Source of the DNA: JAFGAV01 sp041479055
Lineage (GTDB): Bacteria; Acidobacteriota; Aminicenantia; Aminicenantales; JAFGAV01
Assembly (NCBI GenBank): GCA_963702835.1
Contig: OY969762.1
Span: 1,798,001 to 1,862,000, forward strand
Direction: 5' to 3'
DNA: 64,000 bases
Under the pieces are notes generated by a model. That model did no database searches, was not told the origin of the DNA, and saw only the letters and a list, made by a program, of their open reading frames with translations. Position numbers and translations under genes: made by a program. Numbering within the stretch: position 1 is the first letter of the stretch; every line of letters begins with the position of its first letter. This document shows positions 16,494 through 26,103 of this stretch, one piece after another.

Positions 16494-17492
16494 TCACAGC
16501 TCACCGGCATGGCGCATATCCTCAACGGTCTCGCGCCAACCAGACGCTAGATCATATTGCGGGTTAAAACCCAGTAGGTGGTGAATCTTGTCGCCGCTAA
16601 CAGCGATGTCTTCAGTGTACTTGTCGATCGTGGCGCGCACAATGGGTGACTGACACCCCATGAGTCTCGCAGTTTCTTCTACCAGCCCCGCCGCCCAACG
16701 CACCGGTCTTGCTGGCAGCGAATAGCGTGGTGGGGTTCGCCCCAATGCCAAGCTCATCGCCGCCACAATTTCCTTCATTGTGTGAAATCGGCCATCGGTC
16801 ACATTGAAGACCTGTCCCGCCGCCGCAGAGTGCGACACGGCCAGCACGGCAGCACGCGCCAAGTCTTTGTCATAGATCAACGTACGTCGATTCGATCCAT
16901 TGCCCACTGCTATAAATCGACCGCGTGCCAACGTCTGTAACAGGCGCCGATAGTTGCCTTTGATACGAGACCCATAGACCGCACCAAAACGCAGTACGGT
17001 TCCAAGAGGCTGGCCATCCGCACGCCTGGCATTCAAAACAATTTTTTCGGCGGCCAGTTTGGTCTGACCATAAAAAGTATCTGGAAAGGCGTTAGACCCT
17101 TCATCAAGCACTCGACCGCCAGACGGGCCATACACGGCGATCGTGCTGGCCAGCACCATGCGTTTGACGCCCGCCTGAACTGCCATATCCGCCACCATGG
17201 CCGTACCGCCGACATTGATTCGTTCGTATTTTTCGCGTAGCTCAGGTAATGGGTTGACGATGTGCACGAGAGCTGCGAGGTGAACCACTGCGTCTACACC
17301 CTGCATCGCGCGCTGAACCGTTGCCATGTCAGTCACATCGCCCAAGCGCACATCCACGCCATCAGGCCACGCGCTCGTTGGCGGCGCATCGAGCGACAGA
17401 GTACGAACTGAGCATCCGGCTTCCATCAAGGCGCTCACGACTCGAGGCCCCACCGCACCGGTTGCGCCAGTAACGAGAACAATTCTCTCCAT
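16494..17492 (-). CDS. extended SDR nucleotide-sugar epimerase/dehydratase
   Basis: 332 codons. Rossmann NAD-binding motif 'VTGATGAVGPRVVSALMEAG' at residues 7-26, 'VVHLAALVHI', 'ASTIAVYGPSGG' and the catalytic 'YGQTKLAAEK'. The substrate region 'RTLIYDKDLARAAVLA' and 'VFNVTDGRFHTMKEI' follow. The pairing with a WecA/WbpL-type transferase is common in O-antigen loci where a C4-epimerase or reductase supplies the initiating UDP-sugar. The exact substrate cannot be read from sequence. Confidence 0.85.
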   Translation of the reverse strand: MERIVLVTGATGAVGPRVVSALMEAGCSVRTLSLDAPPTSAWPDGVDVRLGDVTDMATVQRAMQGVDAVVHLAALVHIVNPLPELREKYERINVGGTAMVADMAVQAGVKRMVLASTIAVYGPSGGRVLDEGSNAFPDTFYGQTKLAAEKIVLNARRADGQPLGTVLRFGAVYGSRIKGNYRRLLQTLARGRFIAVGNGSNRRTLIYDKDLARAAVLAVSHSAAAGQVFNVTDGRFHTMKEIVAAMSLALGRTPPRYSLPARPVRWAAGLVEETARLMGCQSPIVRATIDKYTEDIAVSGDKIHHLLGFNPQYDLASGWRETVEDMRHAGEL

Positions 17493-17625
17493 CTGTAACC
17501 CCTATGCCTTCACCTAAAGGAATTCTCAACCATGCTAATTTTTAAAGCCTGGCTGTAAAAATCTTTTCTTAGAGGGTTTCCGTATGGACATTGCTAAGTG
17601 AAAAACCATAAGGACATTAGGTAGC

Positions 17626-18732
17626 TCAAACACATTCCCTATAAACCTTAGTATACTTCTCTATCAAGTTTTCTTCACTGAAAAGCTTTGCGCGCTGCAG
17701 GGCATTACGTGAACAATTTTCATAAAAGATAGGCTCATCACATAGTCTTTTTATAGCAGCAGCCAAAGCTAGTGGGGAACGGGGCGGGACTGTTATGCCG
17801 GTTACTCCATTCAAACTCACGAACGGCACGCTTGACGATAAATTAGTGTTAATCACCGGTAATCCATAAGACATGGCTTCGGCTTGAACAATGCCGAAAG
17901 CTTCGCTGGCATCGATTGAAGGTAGTACAAAAAGATCGGCATTCTTGTACTCATCGGGAAGATGTTCATTTGGGGCGTTTGCTAAGAAGCTTACGCGCGA
18001 ATCAATTCCCAGCTTGTTGGTGAGCTGTCTTAAATTACTCATCTCTTCGCCGTTACCAACAATGCGTAGTAGTACTTCTGGCAAATGGGGCAGGGCGCGT
18101 ATTAGATACTCCACTCCTTTGTATTTTCGAAGCTTACCGATAAAGAGAATGATGGGACTTTCCGGATTAAGCTTCCGTACTGTTGATATAGTTTCAACTC
18201 CCTTAGCATGTGAGTAGGCCAATGGGATGACGTCACACTTGTGTTGATACGGCTGCAATGTGGGGGAGTGTTCAAGCAAGTTGGGACCTATCAAAATGAT
18301 TTTGCGTGCCATTTCTAGAACGCGAATCAGGGCCAAACGGAAAAGAGGGAACAGTTTTCTCCAGCGGGTATTGACCGGATCCGCACACCAGGTTACAACC
18401 AGCGGTTTCGAGGCAAAAGAATTGCTTAGCATCTCAGCGTTTGGAAATGGGCAATGTAAATGAACTAAGTCAGTCTCCGAAATGAGATGCCTCATCTCCT
18501 GCCCAAAAGACAAGCTTACGGGCTGACTAAAAAGCCTAAGTTGGCAAGCTACACGCCGCACTGGAACTTGGTCGATTCTCTCCCAGGCTGTTTTGATGCG
18601 CGCAATATTGTTGATTGTTATTACGCGGGGCTCAATTCCATGTTTACGTATTCCACTGCAGAGCTGCCTGACATAAGTTTCCATGCCGCCTACAGACGGA
18701 TAGTAGTACTTCACAATATTAAGTACTTTCAT
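17626..18732 (-). CDS. family 4 glycosyltransferase
   Basis: 368 codons from the ATG giving 'MKVLNIVKYYYPSVGGMETY'; a longer frame reaches 18777 but the family N-terminus begins here. GT-B fold with 'GGMETYVRQL' at the start, 'ILFIGKLRKYKGVEYLIRAL' opening the second domain, and the E-x7-E nucleotide-sugar motif in 'DASEAFGIVQAEAMSYGLPVI'. A cytosolic retaining transferase acting on the lipid-linked glycan. Codon use is more AT-rich than the chromosome backbone. Confidence 0.9.
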   Translation of the reverse strand: MKVLNIVKYYYPSVGGMETYVRQLCSGIRKHGIEPRVITINNIARIKTAWERIDQVPVRRVACQLRLFSQPVSLSFGQEMRHLISETDLVHLHCPFPNAEMLSNSFASKPLVVTWCADPVNTRWRKLFPLFRLALIRVLEMARKIILIGPNLLEHSPTLQPYQHKCDVIPLAYSHAKGVETISTVRKLNPESPIILFIGKLRKYKGVEYLIRALPHLPEVLLRIVGNGEEMSNLRQLTNKLGIDSRVSFLANAPNEHLPDEYKNADLFVLPSIDASEAFGIVQAEAMSYGLPVINTNLSSSVPFVSLNGVTGITVPPRSPLALAAAIKRLCDEPIFYENCSRNALQRAKLFSEENLIEKYTKVYRECV

Positions 18733-18843
18733 TATAGCCTCTTCTAAGGATTTGAAAACGCACATGGACGTACCCAACTGAGGATGGGGATAACCTTATT
18801 TGGCGCATGATTGGAGAACCCCCTACTTTAAAATTGTATTTTC

Positions 18844-19800
18844 TTATGATAACTTCCAAAAATCAGTTATATCTTTTAGTGAATCTTCAAGCAGATATTT
18901 GCGATTCCATCCTAAGTCTTTTAATTTTCTATTAGAACCAACAATCAACATATTATCCCTCGGACGGATGCGCTCCGGATCTACTTTAATAATTACCTCT
19001 ATGTCTAAATATTTACTCATAATTTGAATTATATTTTCTAATGAAATACCAACTCCACTACATACATTATATATCTCACCTTTTTTACCCTTATTAAGTA
19101 GCAAGTAATATGCGGAAACAACGTCTCTCACATCGGTGAAGTCCCTGACAATATTTATGTCACCCGTAATTAACATATCCTTTTTTTCAGCCTTATTGCT
19201 GATTTCAAGTAGTTGCTTGACGATGGATGATACTACAAAAATGTCTTTCTGAAATGGACCAATATGATTAAACGACCTTGTCATGATTATATCGAGATTA
19301 TAGCCGTTAGTATATATTTGCGATAGCAGTTCTTGCGACACTCGGGCCACGGCATAGGGACTAACAGGTTTTAAAGGATGATCTTCGGTCAGTGGCAAAT
19401 CCGTCTTTTTGACTTCACCATATTCTTCAGAAGAACCAACGGATAGTATTCGAGTAGATAAATTTATCTTTCTGACTGCCTCTAATAAATTCAAGAATAT
19501 ATTTATATTATTTTGAAAACTTAGAATAGGTTCTTTCCAACTAAATGCAACGCTGCTGAATGAGGCAAGATGTAGTATATAATCGGGTCGAAATTCAAAA
19601 ATGATATTTTTTACTTTCTCTTTGTGAAGAAGATCGACCTTTTCAAAATCATATTTTATGAATTTAAAAGATTCTCTATTAAACTCAGGATTATGAACAT
19701 CCAAGCCTTTGATCGACGCTCTTATCTGATTTATTTCGAGATATTCTAAAAAATGGCGACTGACAAAACCTGAAAATCCTGTAATTAAATATTTCTTCAT
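18844..19800 (-). CDS. extended SDR, GDP-sugar 4,6-dehydratase/reductase-like
   Basis: 318 codons, very AT-rich. NAD-binding 'MKKYLITGFSGFVSRHFLEY', 'YILHLASFSSVAFSWKEP', 'SVGSSEEYGEV' and catalytic 'SPYAVARVSQELL' (Tyr present, Lys replaced by Arg in Y-A-V-A-R). 'RDFTDVRDVVSAYYLLL' and 'VCSGVGISLENII' resemble GDP-mannose dehydratase and GDP-4-keto-6-deoxymannose reductase (Rmd). The Y-x3-K lysine appears as Arg, which deserves care in assigning activity. Likely a recent acquisition, given the base composition. Confidence 0.8.
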   Translation of the reverse strand: MKKYLITGFSGFVSRHFLEYLEINQIRASIKGLDVHNPEFNRESFKFIKYDFEKVDLLHKEKVKNIIFEFRPDYILHLASFSSVAFSWKEPILSFQNNINIFLNLLEAVRKINLSTRILSVGSSEEYGEVKKTDLPLTEDHPLKPVSPYAVARVSQELLSQIYTNGYNLDIIMTRSFNHIGPFQKDIFVVSSIVKQLLEISNKAEKKDMLITGDINIVRDFTDVRDVVSAYYLLLNKGKKGEIYNVCSGVGISLENIIQIMSKYLDIEVIIKVDPERIRPRDNMLIVGSNRKLKDLGWNRKYLLEDSLKDITDFWKLS

Positions 19801-19974
19801 TTATTTTATCCTCATATCATCCGATGGTTACCCTTGACCATTGCTTCTAGAAGTACGACCCCGAACATTTCGCTTTTGTAAATTGCATATTCTGGCCCAA
19901 TCCGGCCACTAGGCTACAACTAAGATGCCCAGCGTCGCTTCGCTCCGAGGGGTGGCCGCTTTCGTTCGGAATAG

Positions 19975-20319
19975 GTGGCCGGAATCAGCGGAATACGCAG
20001 CTTTCTTAAATACCTTCTTAAACACCTTAAGAGAGGATTTGTTTTACTTTGGGATGGCGGTACAATTCATAGGGCTAAAACGGTTAAAGAATTTCTTAAA
20101 AAACATAATCAAATTCGGAGCTATAGATTTCCGCCTTATGCGCCTGAACTTAATCCGGATGAATTCATCTCGAGTTATCTTAAACGTTCTGTCGCCAATT
20201 GTATTCCAAAAGATACTCAACATCTTAGACATATTCTCAAAGCTCCGGTACGAAAACTTAAACGATCGGAAAATCTTCTATGGTCGTGTATTCGAGCTTC
20301 GGAACTTCCATGGGAGTGA
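19975..20319 (+). mobile_element. IS630-family transposase remnant (C-terminal part)
   Basis: A 114-codon frame carries 'VLLWDGGTIHRAKTVKEFL' and 'YRFPPYAPELNPDE', the second and third parts of the DDE catalytic core of IS630/Tc1-mariner transposases. The N-terminal helix-turn-helix half and the first Asp are missing. The join upstream (19925-19998) contains a GC-rich stretch unlike the AT-rich remainder and may derive from a second element. It lies opposite in direction to the flanking glycan genes, between two AT-rich genes. Inactive. Confidence 0.8.
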
Positions 20320-20382
20320 AAGAATTCCTATTACTTATGCGTAAGTCAATAGTTTACCAGTTATGATCGCTGATTTAGACAT

Positions 20383-21450
20383 TTATGCACTTATGTCTCT
20401 AAATACCTTAATATACTCTAAGGCTGCTTTATGCCAACTAAATTTCCTCAGTTGCGCTGCATATTTTTCATGTGAAAAAAAGTTTCTGTTGGCTATAGCT
20501 TCATCTAACTTTTGTGCCATGCTATTTACATCATTTGGATTGCAATATAAAATTGCCTCACCTCCAACTTCTTTTAAGGACGCAGCATATGATGATACAA
20601 TAGGAATGTTAAATTTCATAGCCTCTAAGAGCGGAAGACCAAATCCTTCATAACGCGACGGGAAGAAAAAAATACTTGCACCTGCATAGTATTCTTTTAG
20701 TTTTATATCAGTAACATGTCCGGTAAAGATAACCTTATCCTCAATTCCTTTAATAAGCTCACTAATATTATTATAACCTGTTATGAATCCCTCTTTCTTG
20801 CCCACAATTATAAATTTATAATTTGCGTGTTTAGCTGAAAAGATTTTATATGCATTTAATGCATTTTCTAAATTCTTATGAGGTTTGATGTTTCCAACGA
20901 AAAGTATATAATTCCCTTCGATTGCTATACCAGACACGTTGTCTGAAAATTTTTCATCTACTGCACAGTATATCATCTTAATTTTATTTATCTTGATACC
21001 TGTGTATTTTAATAACTCATTTTTGGAAAATTCTGAGATGGTAATAACTCTTGATGATAAATATATGGCTGCATTAGTGACTATTTTCACATATAGTTTT
21101 TTTAGTAATGAGAGCTCATTAAAATGAGATAGCTGATATATATCCGGTATGGTAACGATCCTTTTTTTAGCTCTGATCGGTAAGAGCGGGACATTGTATT
21201 GAGGGGACCAGAAAATATCAGTTTGGGGAATTTTAAGGGGTAATTCTAATTGCTCAGATATGCTAAATATTCTGGATCTCACATGGACACAGTCAACTTT
21301 CTTTGACCATTCAAAGTTGTCGAGCCTATCATGGCATAAGCAGTATACTTTAAAGTCTTCTTCTTTAACGAGGCGTGAAATTACTTTTTCAATATAAAGT
21401 CCTATGCCTGAGGCATTTATCATTCTTGTATCTATTGATATTGTAGGCAT
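20383..21450 (-). CDS. family 4 glycosyltransferase (mannosyltransferase-like)
   Basis: 355 codons. N-terminal 'MPTISIDTRMINASGIGLYI' (Gly-loop), 'VITISEFSKNELLKYTGI', 'YILFVGNIKPHKNLENAL' and the donor-binding 'FFFPSRYEGFGLPLLEAMKF' place it in the WbaZ/MtfB-like group of GT4 enzymes. The gene is strongly AT-rich, like the SDR at 18844, and the pair encloses the IS630 remnant. A cytosolic transferase adding a sugar to the repeat unit; donor uncertain. Confidence 0.9.
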   Translation of the reverse strand: MPTISIDTRMINASGIGLYIEKVISRLVKEEDFKVYCLCHDRLDNFEWSKKVDCVHVRSRIFSISEQLELPLKIPQTDIFWSPQYNVPLLPIRAKKRIVTIPDIYQLSHFNELSLLKKLYVKIVTNAAIYLSSRVITISEFSKNELLKYTGIKINKIKMIYCAVDEKFSDNVSGIAIEGNYILFVGNIKPHKNLENALNAYKIFSAKHANYKFIIVGKKEGFITGYNNISELIKGIEDKVIFTGHVTDIKLKEYYAGASIFFFPSRYEGFGLPLLEAMKFNIPIVSSYAASLKEVGGEAILYCNPNDVNSMAQKLDEAIANRNFFSHEKYAAQLRKFSWHKAALEYIKVFRDISA

Positions 21451-21490
21451 TATAAATTACCTTCAACTTTGGCTGTAAGTCTCATCTCAA

Positions 21491-22720
21491 TTATTGAGAA
21501 GCCTCAACCCAATTTATATAATCCCTTGAGCAGCGATCCCACGAATAACGCCCGCTCACAAAATCCAAACATTTCAATTTAGTGCCTTTGTCATGAAGCA
21601 CCCCTGATTCGATAAGTTCTAAGAGCTTCTCTGCAATGATATCAGGCTTCAGCTCCGAAAGAACAAATCGCGAATCAAATTGATCCACTACTTCTCTTGG
21701 GCCTCCCCTCGGTGACACCAAAACTGGAGTTCCGCACGCCATAGACTCAAGTACAACAAGACCAAATCCCTCCAAATCACGGGAGGGAAGTATAAAAAGA
21801 TCCGACAGCGAAAGATACTTTCTCAACTCATTCTCTGGAATAAAACCCAGCATTCGGACGTTCCCAGAGCATCCAGTGGCGTGTATCAAATTCTTCAGGT
21901 AGTCAAACTGTGCACCCTTACCACCGATCAACAGTATGAAATCGGGAAATCTTTCTTTCAGAATCGCACATGCACGGATGAGTATATCCAAGCCCATTCG
22001 TTTTTCTAAACGGCGAACTGTCAGAAACACATATACCCTACCATCGGCAACGCGTGATCGCAATACGTGGTCCTCCTCGGGGTAAAAAACATCAGCATTT
22101 ACACCAGCAGGGATTACGGATACTTTATTTAAGTCGACACCATAGGTCGAAACAAGGAGATTTCGCATATAGGCGGATTGAGTCGTAAAACGATGACAGT
22201 TAGCTAAACATCGCTTCTCTAACATTCCCCCCACTATCTGTATAAACGGCTCAATAAAAAAACGAGATAAAACCCGACTTATAAGAGACTTGCCGTCCTT
22301 CTTTCCTGAAAAGCCCTGGCGAGCCTCACCGGCCCAAGGGCCGTGGAACGTATACAGGATTCGCCGCTTACTTGACAACTTGCGTAAAGCGAAAATAGCC
22401 GGAAGGTAATTAATATTAATAACATCTACACTCTCCTCCTCAAGAATTTTTTCAACAGCCGTCCTGAACCCCATAAAAAGTGTGGCAAACTTTCCCGCAA
22501 GTCCACCGCCACTTCTTGGGAAACGTACAATTCGGAACCCATCGCGATCAAACCATCCAGAACCATCATGGGCCATATGTGCTTCTTTACTAATTTCGGG
22601 GACCAAGCAGGTGACCTTGTGACCATTTTGTGCAAGAACCATTGCCAGTTCATAAATCATGCGGTGTGATCCTCCCATTGAGAAAGGATATATACCGTCA
22701 GCTACAATTAATATTTTCAT
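21491..22720 (-). CDS. family 4 glycosyltransferase
   Basis: 409 codons from the ATG giving 'MKILIVADGIYPFSMGGSHR'; a longer frame to 22852 runs into the upstream gene and is rejected. Features: 'GGSHRMIYELAMVLAQNGHKV', 'ILYTFHGPWAGEARQG', 'VSVIPAGVNADVFYP', 'LTVRRLEKRMGLDILIRA' and E-x7-E in 'DLEGFGLVVLESMACGTPV'. Its ATG overlaps the stop of the upstream polymerase by one base (TAATG), so the two are translationally coupled. Confidence 0.91.
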   Translation of the reverse strand: MKILIVADGIYPFSMGGSHRMIYELAMVLAQNGHKVTCLVPEISKEAHMAHDGSGWFDRDGFRIVRFPRSGGGLAGKFATLFMGFRTAVEKILEEESVDVININYLPAIFALRKLSSKRRILYTFHGPWAGEARQGFSGKKDGKSLISRVLSRFFIEPFIQIVGGMLEKRCLANCHRFTTQSAYMRNLLVSTYGVDLNKVSVIPAGVNADVFYPEEDHVLRSRVADGRVYVFLTVRRLEKRMGLDILIRACAILKERFPDFILLIGGKGAQFDYLKNLIHATGCSGNVRMLGFIPENELRKYLSLSDLFILPSRDLEGFGLVVLESMACGTPVLVSPRGGPREVVDQFDSRFVLSELKPDIIAEKLLELIESGVLHDKGTKLKCLDFVSGRYSWDRCSRDYINWVEASQ

Positions 22721-23892
22721 TAATTTATTACCCTCGTTATCTTTCTGAGAACCAGAGGCGCTCCGAAAATTGCGCCTATTAGCCATCCGCTTCCAACACC
22801 GGAAATATTCTGTTCGACCAGTCCAACCACCCATACGCAAATGTGCAAACATAATATACAGCCGAGAATAATCCTAATTTCATGACCATGCTCGAATGTG
22901 CGCCACAAACGATAAGTGATAGTGATAAGCACTGAAGCGCACAGCATGAACGCTACAAAACCAAAGAAACCGGCACTGTAAAAAATGTGTAAGAATATAT
23001 TGTGCGGGTTGTCGTAAAATTCCAAATCTATTGGATTAAAAAATGAATACGTCCCGAATCCATTTCCAAAAAAGAATTCAGGAATTCCTGCGAAAATTTT
23101 TTCCTGAATGTCTTGATAGACAAGCAACCTTTTAATATTATAATCCATGTTTGCAATATCATAAATGCGCTCCCGTAAAGGAGTAAAGTCCGATAAAAAG
23201 AAAATGGCCAAAACCAACATTGAACCTATAAAGCTGAACTGAAGAAGCCGTTTTTTGCTGCGCATACGATATAAACTGACTAGTCCGAGTAATGCAAGGA
23301 CTACCAAGGCGCTCCTGGACATACTGAGTAACATTAGTACTACATACATCACTTGAGCAAACAGCCGCAGTGCCTTCTTCTTAATAGTGGACGACAAAAG
23401 CAAACCCACTGTTAGTTGAAATACATAGTCATTAGGAGAGACGTTTAAGCTCTTTACCCGGAAGAACTTTCCGTTTGCTACTAATACCAAACCGTTTTCA
23501 AGAATCCATCTGTAACTTTCATATATTCCAATCCCAGCATTTATGGAGCATCCCAGGATTAATACTTGTAACCAGCGCTGGTAATCCTCCTTATTTGTAA
23601 TGATTAAGTACGTCAGAAAGATAGAAAGGAAGAAAATCATTGTTTGAGAGTACGAACGAAAAGACGAAAGTTCGACATTTGAATAAAAAAAAGAGATGCT
23701 GGTGCTAGCAAGGAAAAACAGGAAGCAGAGGCTAAATTTTTCAGGAATAGCCCATTTCCCTTTAAGGAACCATCTTAGCACGGCCCAAACTATTAATATG
23801 AGAAGTATAACGTGATTTAGGTAGACTATTTGCCAAATTTTCACGCTTCCCGTGACAAACATTAATAAGTAAAAAAACCAGAATATATGCAC
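22720..23892 (-). CDS. O-antigen polymerase/ligase-like membrane protein (Wzy-like)
   Basis: 390 codons with about 11 helices. The O-antigen-ligase/Wzy pattern appears as 'VMYVVLMLLSMSRSALVVLALLG', then a periplasmic loop with 'FFFGNGFGTYSFFN' and 'FYDNPHNIFLHIFYSAGFFG' (the H-N-x-x-L-x-x motif). Moderately AT-rich. It is the better candidate for the repeat-unit polymerase, whereas the 700-residue protein at 10110 could be a second polymerase or a ligase. The 228 nt upstream hold no gene. Confidence 0.85.
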   Translation of the reverse strand: MHIFWFFYLLMFVTGSVKIWQIVYLNHVILLILIVWAVLRWFLKGKWAIPEKFSLCFLFFLASTSISFFYSNVELSSFRSYSQTMIFFLSIFLTYLIITNKEDYQRWLQVLILGCSINAGIGIYESYRWILENGLVLVANGKFFRVKSLNVSPNDYVFQLTVGLLLSSTIKKKALRLFAQVMYVVLMLLSMSRSALVVLALLGLVSLYRMRSKKRLLQFSFIGSMLVLAIFFLSDFTPLRERIYDIANMDYNIKRLLVYQDIQEKIFAGIPEFFFGNGFGTYSFFNPIDLEFYDNPHNIFLHIFYSAGFFGFVAFMLCASVLITITYRLWRTFEHGHEIRIILGCILCLHICVWVVGLVEQNISGVGSGWLIGAIFGAPLVLRKITRVIN

Positions 23893-24120
23893 TACATCTC
23901 TCGTTTAGATTAACGATGATTTCGATAAACTTAAAGATATGAGCTTTGGCACACAAACCTGATTTTATTTTTTATAGGCAATAGTGAGTATGTTGGCGGT
24001 GTATATTCTGCCCATAGAAAGTTGATTACCATAAACAATTAACATAAAAACAGAGATAACCGGTTTGATCAATACATGCCATATAGCTTTTCTCCACAAG
24101 CTTATTAAATGCTCTGAACA

Positions 24121-25015
24121 ACACTATAGTTGACAGGGATCAACTACCCCTTCGAAATTGGCGTCAAGTTTCTTCTGACTCACTAGCTCCAACCCGGCCA
24201 GGAAAGTCGCCATCGGCGTCCTTCCCTGACAGCGCTTCCCTTGATGGGTGCGCTCATTATTGTACCAGGCAACCCACCTCAAAGATCTTTTCCTGAGATC
24301 CTCCACACAGGATGTCGGCCGAAGCAATGGGCACCTTGGCCGTGTAGAGCTTGGCGAAGGCCAATGAAGAGAACGTATCCAAGGCTGTTTGTTGATAGAT
24401 CCGGCCCACGCCCTTTAGATAACCGACATAGAGGGTGTCCTGGGCCAGGAGATAGCTGGGATGCTCCGTTTCGATCTCCTCCAAGTCCATCTCTCTCTCC
24501 CGCTTGAGGACTTCCAGCGCCCGGAGCTGCTCCTCGGTGTAAACGATGCCTTCCTTGGCCGCTTTCTCTTCAAGCGCCCGCAGCCTCTTCTTGAAGGTCT
24601 CCAGGTTATGCCTCAGCCAGATCGACCTCACTCCGCCCGCGGAGACCAGGATCCCTTTCTTTTTCAACTCGTTGGAGGCTCTGGTTTGCCCATAGGCCGG
24701 ATATTCCAAGGCCATCTGCAACACGGCCTCCTCCACCTCCGGCGCAACACGATTTTTTAGGCAGGGCTTACGTCGGCTCTTCTCCGTTAGGCCTTCAATC
24801 CCTTGCTCTTGATAAGCCTGCCTGATGTCGTAGAAGTGTTGGCGGGAGCAGCCGTTGATCCGGCAGGCCTCCGAGACGTTCTTCAGGAACTCAGCTAGCT
24901 CTAGTATCGAGAGCTTCTTTTTGATAAGCTTGTCCTGGGTGGTCATTTAATCCTCCTTTTTGTGATTTGCTCAACTTCGTTGGAGGTAATTTGACCACCT
25001 GTTTTCCTATAGTGT
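24121..25015 (-). mobile_element. internally deleted IS481-family element
   Basis: Perfect 9-bp terminal inverted repeats ACACTATAG / CTATAGTGT at 24121-24129 and 25007-25015. The transposase starts at 24946: HTH region 'CRINGCSRQHFYDIRQAY', 'YPAYGQTRASNELKKKGI' and 'LAQDTLYVGYLKGVGRIYQQ' (first catalytic Asp). Near 24310 the frame breaks and the C-terminal 'WYNNERTHQGKRCQGRTPM' continues in another frame to 24124. About 300 nt of the catalytic core, including the second Asp and Glu region, are deleted. Non-autonomous remnant. Its right end defines the stop codon of the neighbouring glycosyltransferase. Confidence 0.82.
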
Positions 25016-26001
25016 CAACTTAAGTTAATCCTCAAGCACCTAAACCTCCTTCTTGCTTTACGTATCATACGCAGCAAAGAACCGGGCAATAAGACCAGAG
25101 GCAGACACAGCAGCCAAAATGCCAAACAATCGCGGTAATATTTCCATAGCTCTTCATAGATATCGCGCCATGCACTGCCTTCCATTTTCTGATATATTAT
25201 CCACCCAAAAATATAACGCCGAATAGTTCTATTCTTTGCCGTCAGGATACTGGCAGATGAATACCCTAAAGTTCGCTGTGCCTCTATAAGCAACGCCATG
25301 TTTTTACAAAATGTCTGAATCCAGGTAGCATTATCACAAACAGGGTTTCCCGTCCGGTTCAGCACTAGCGAATCAGGAACAAATTCCGCATTGCATTTTT
25401 TTGTCATATCCGCATAAATAGCCGGTAAAAAAGGAAACCTATAATCTATGCCTGCTTGCAACCTATCATCTACTCGCCCCTGCACAATACTACGATGCAT
25501 CACAATTGCCGAAATGAGGCCCAACGTTGTACCAAAGGTTTTTAAAAGCAGATCATGATTATTGAACCGTAGCGGCAGGCGGACGGAATAATAAGAAGAC
25601 CTTGACTGTCGGCTAAAATCCGACGAGTGACATGAAAAATTCAGCACAATCAAATTGCAGCCACGCGATATTCGCTCCAAGACGGTTGGTACTGCTCGTT
25701 TGTCTACCTTGTCATCATCACCAAACACCCAAATATACTCCCCCCGACCCAATTGGGCCACTCTGACGATATTCGCATTGCCTTCAATAGCCACATTACA
25801 ATGATAATGAATATTACTGTTTCTGTCCTGAAATCCCTTGACCACCGCTGCGGTATCATCAGTAGATGCATTGTCGGAAATCACAATCTCTACTTGTTGC
25901 TCATAGCCTGCGCAAGACACAATAATGCTTTGCAAGCATTCGCGCAACAATGGAGCACGGTTATAGGTGGGAATACAAATAGAAAGTATATCTCTTCTCA
26001 T
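25015..26001 (-). CDS. family 2 glycosyltransferase, 3' end possibly clipped by an IS
   Basis: 328 codons from the ATG at 26001, which has AAGG 10 nt upstream (an ATG at 26010 lies too close to it). GT-A fold: 'LSICIPTYNRAPLLRECLQS', 'IVISDNASTDDTAAVV', and the D-x-D in 'YIWVFGDDDKVD'. The C-terminal half is basic with a hydrophobic patch (CLAFWLLCLPLVLLPGSLL). The last base of the TGA stop is the first base of the adjacent IS481 element, so the original C-terminus may have been longer. Confidence 0.88.
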   Translation of the reverse strand: MRRDILSICIPTYNRAPLLRECLQSIIVSCAGYEQQVEIVISDNASTDDTAAVVKGFQDRNSNIHYHCNVAIEGNANIVRVAQLGRGEYIWVFGDDDKVDKRAVPTVLERISRGCNLIVLNFSCHSSDFSRQSRSSYYSVRLPLRFNNHDLLLKTFGTTLGLISAIVMHRSIVQGRVDDRLQAGIDYRFPFLPAIYADMTKKCNAEFVPDSLVLNRTGNPVCDNATWIQTFCKNMALLIEAQRTLGYSSASILTAKNRTIRRYIFGWIIYQKMEGSAWRDIYEELWKYYRDCLAFWLLCLPLVLLPGSLLRMIRKARRRFRCLRINLS

Positions 26002-26103
26002 TTGATTCATCCTTAATACAGATTGATGACATCGCTATCCAGTTTCAACACATATCCTCTTCCGGCTACCAGCTTTTGATTAACGGTTACTCCCGTCATT
26101 GGT

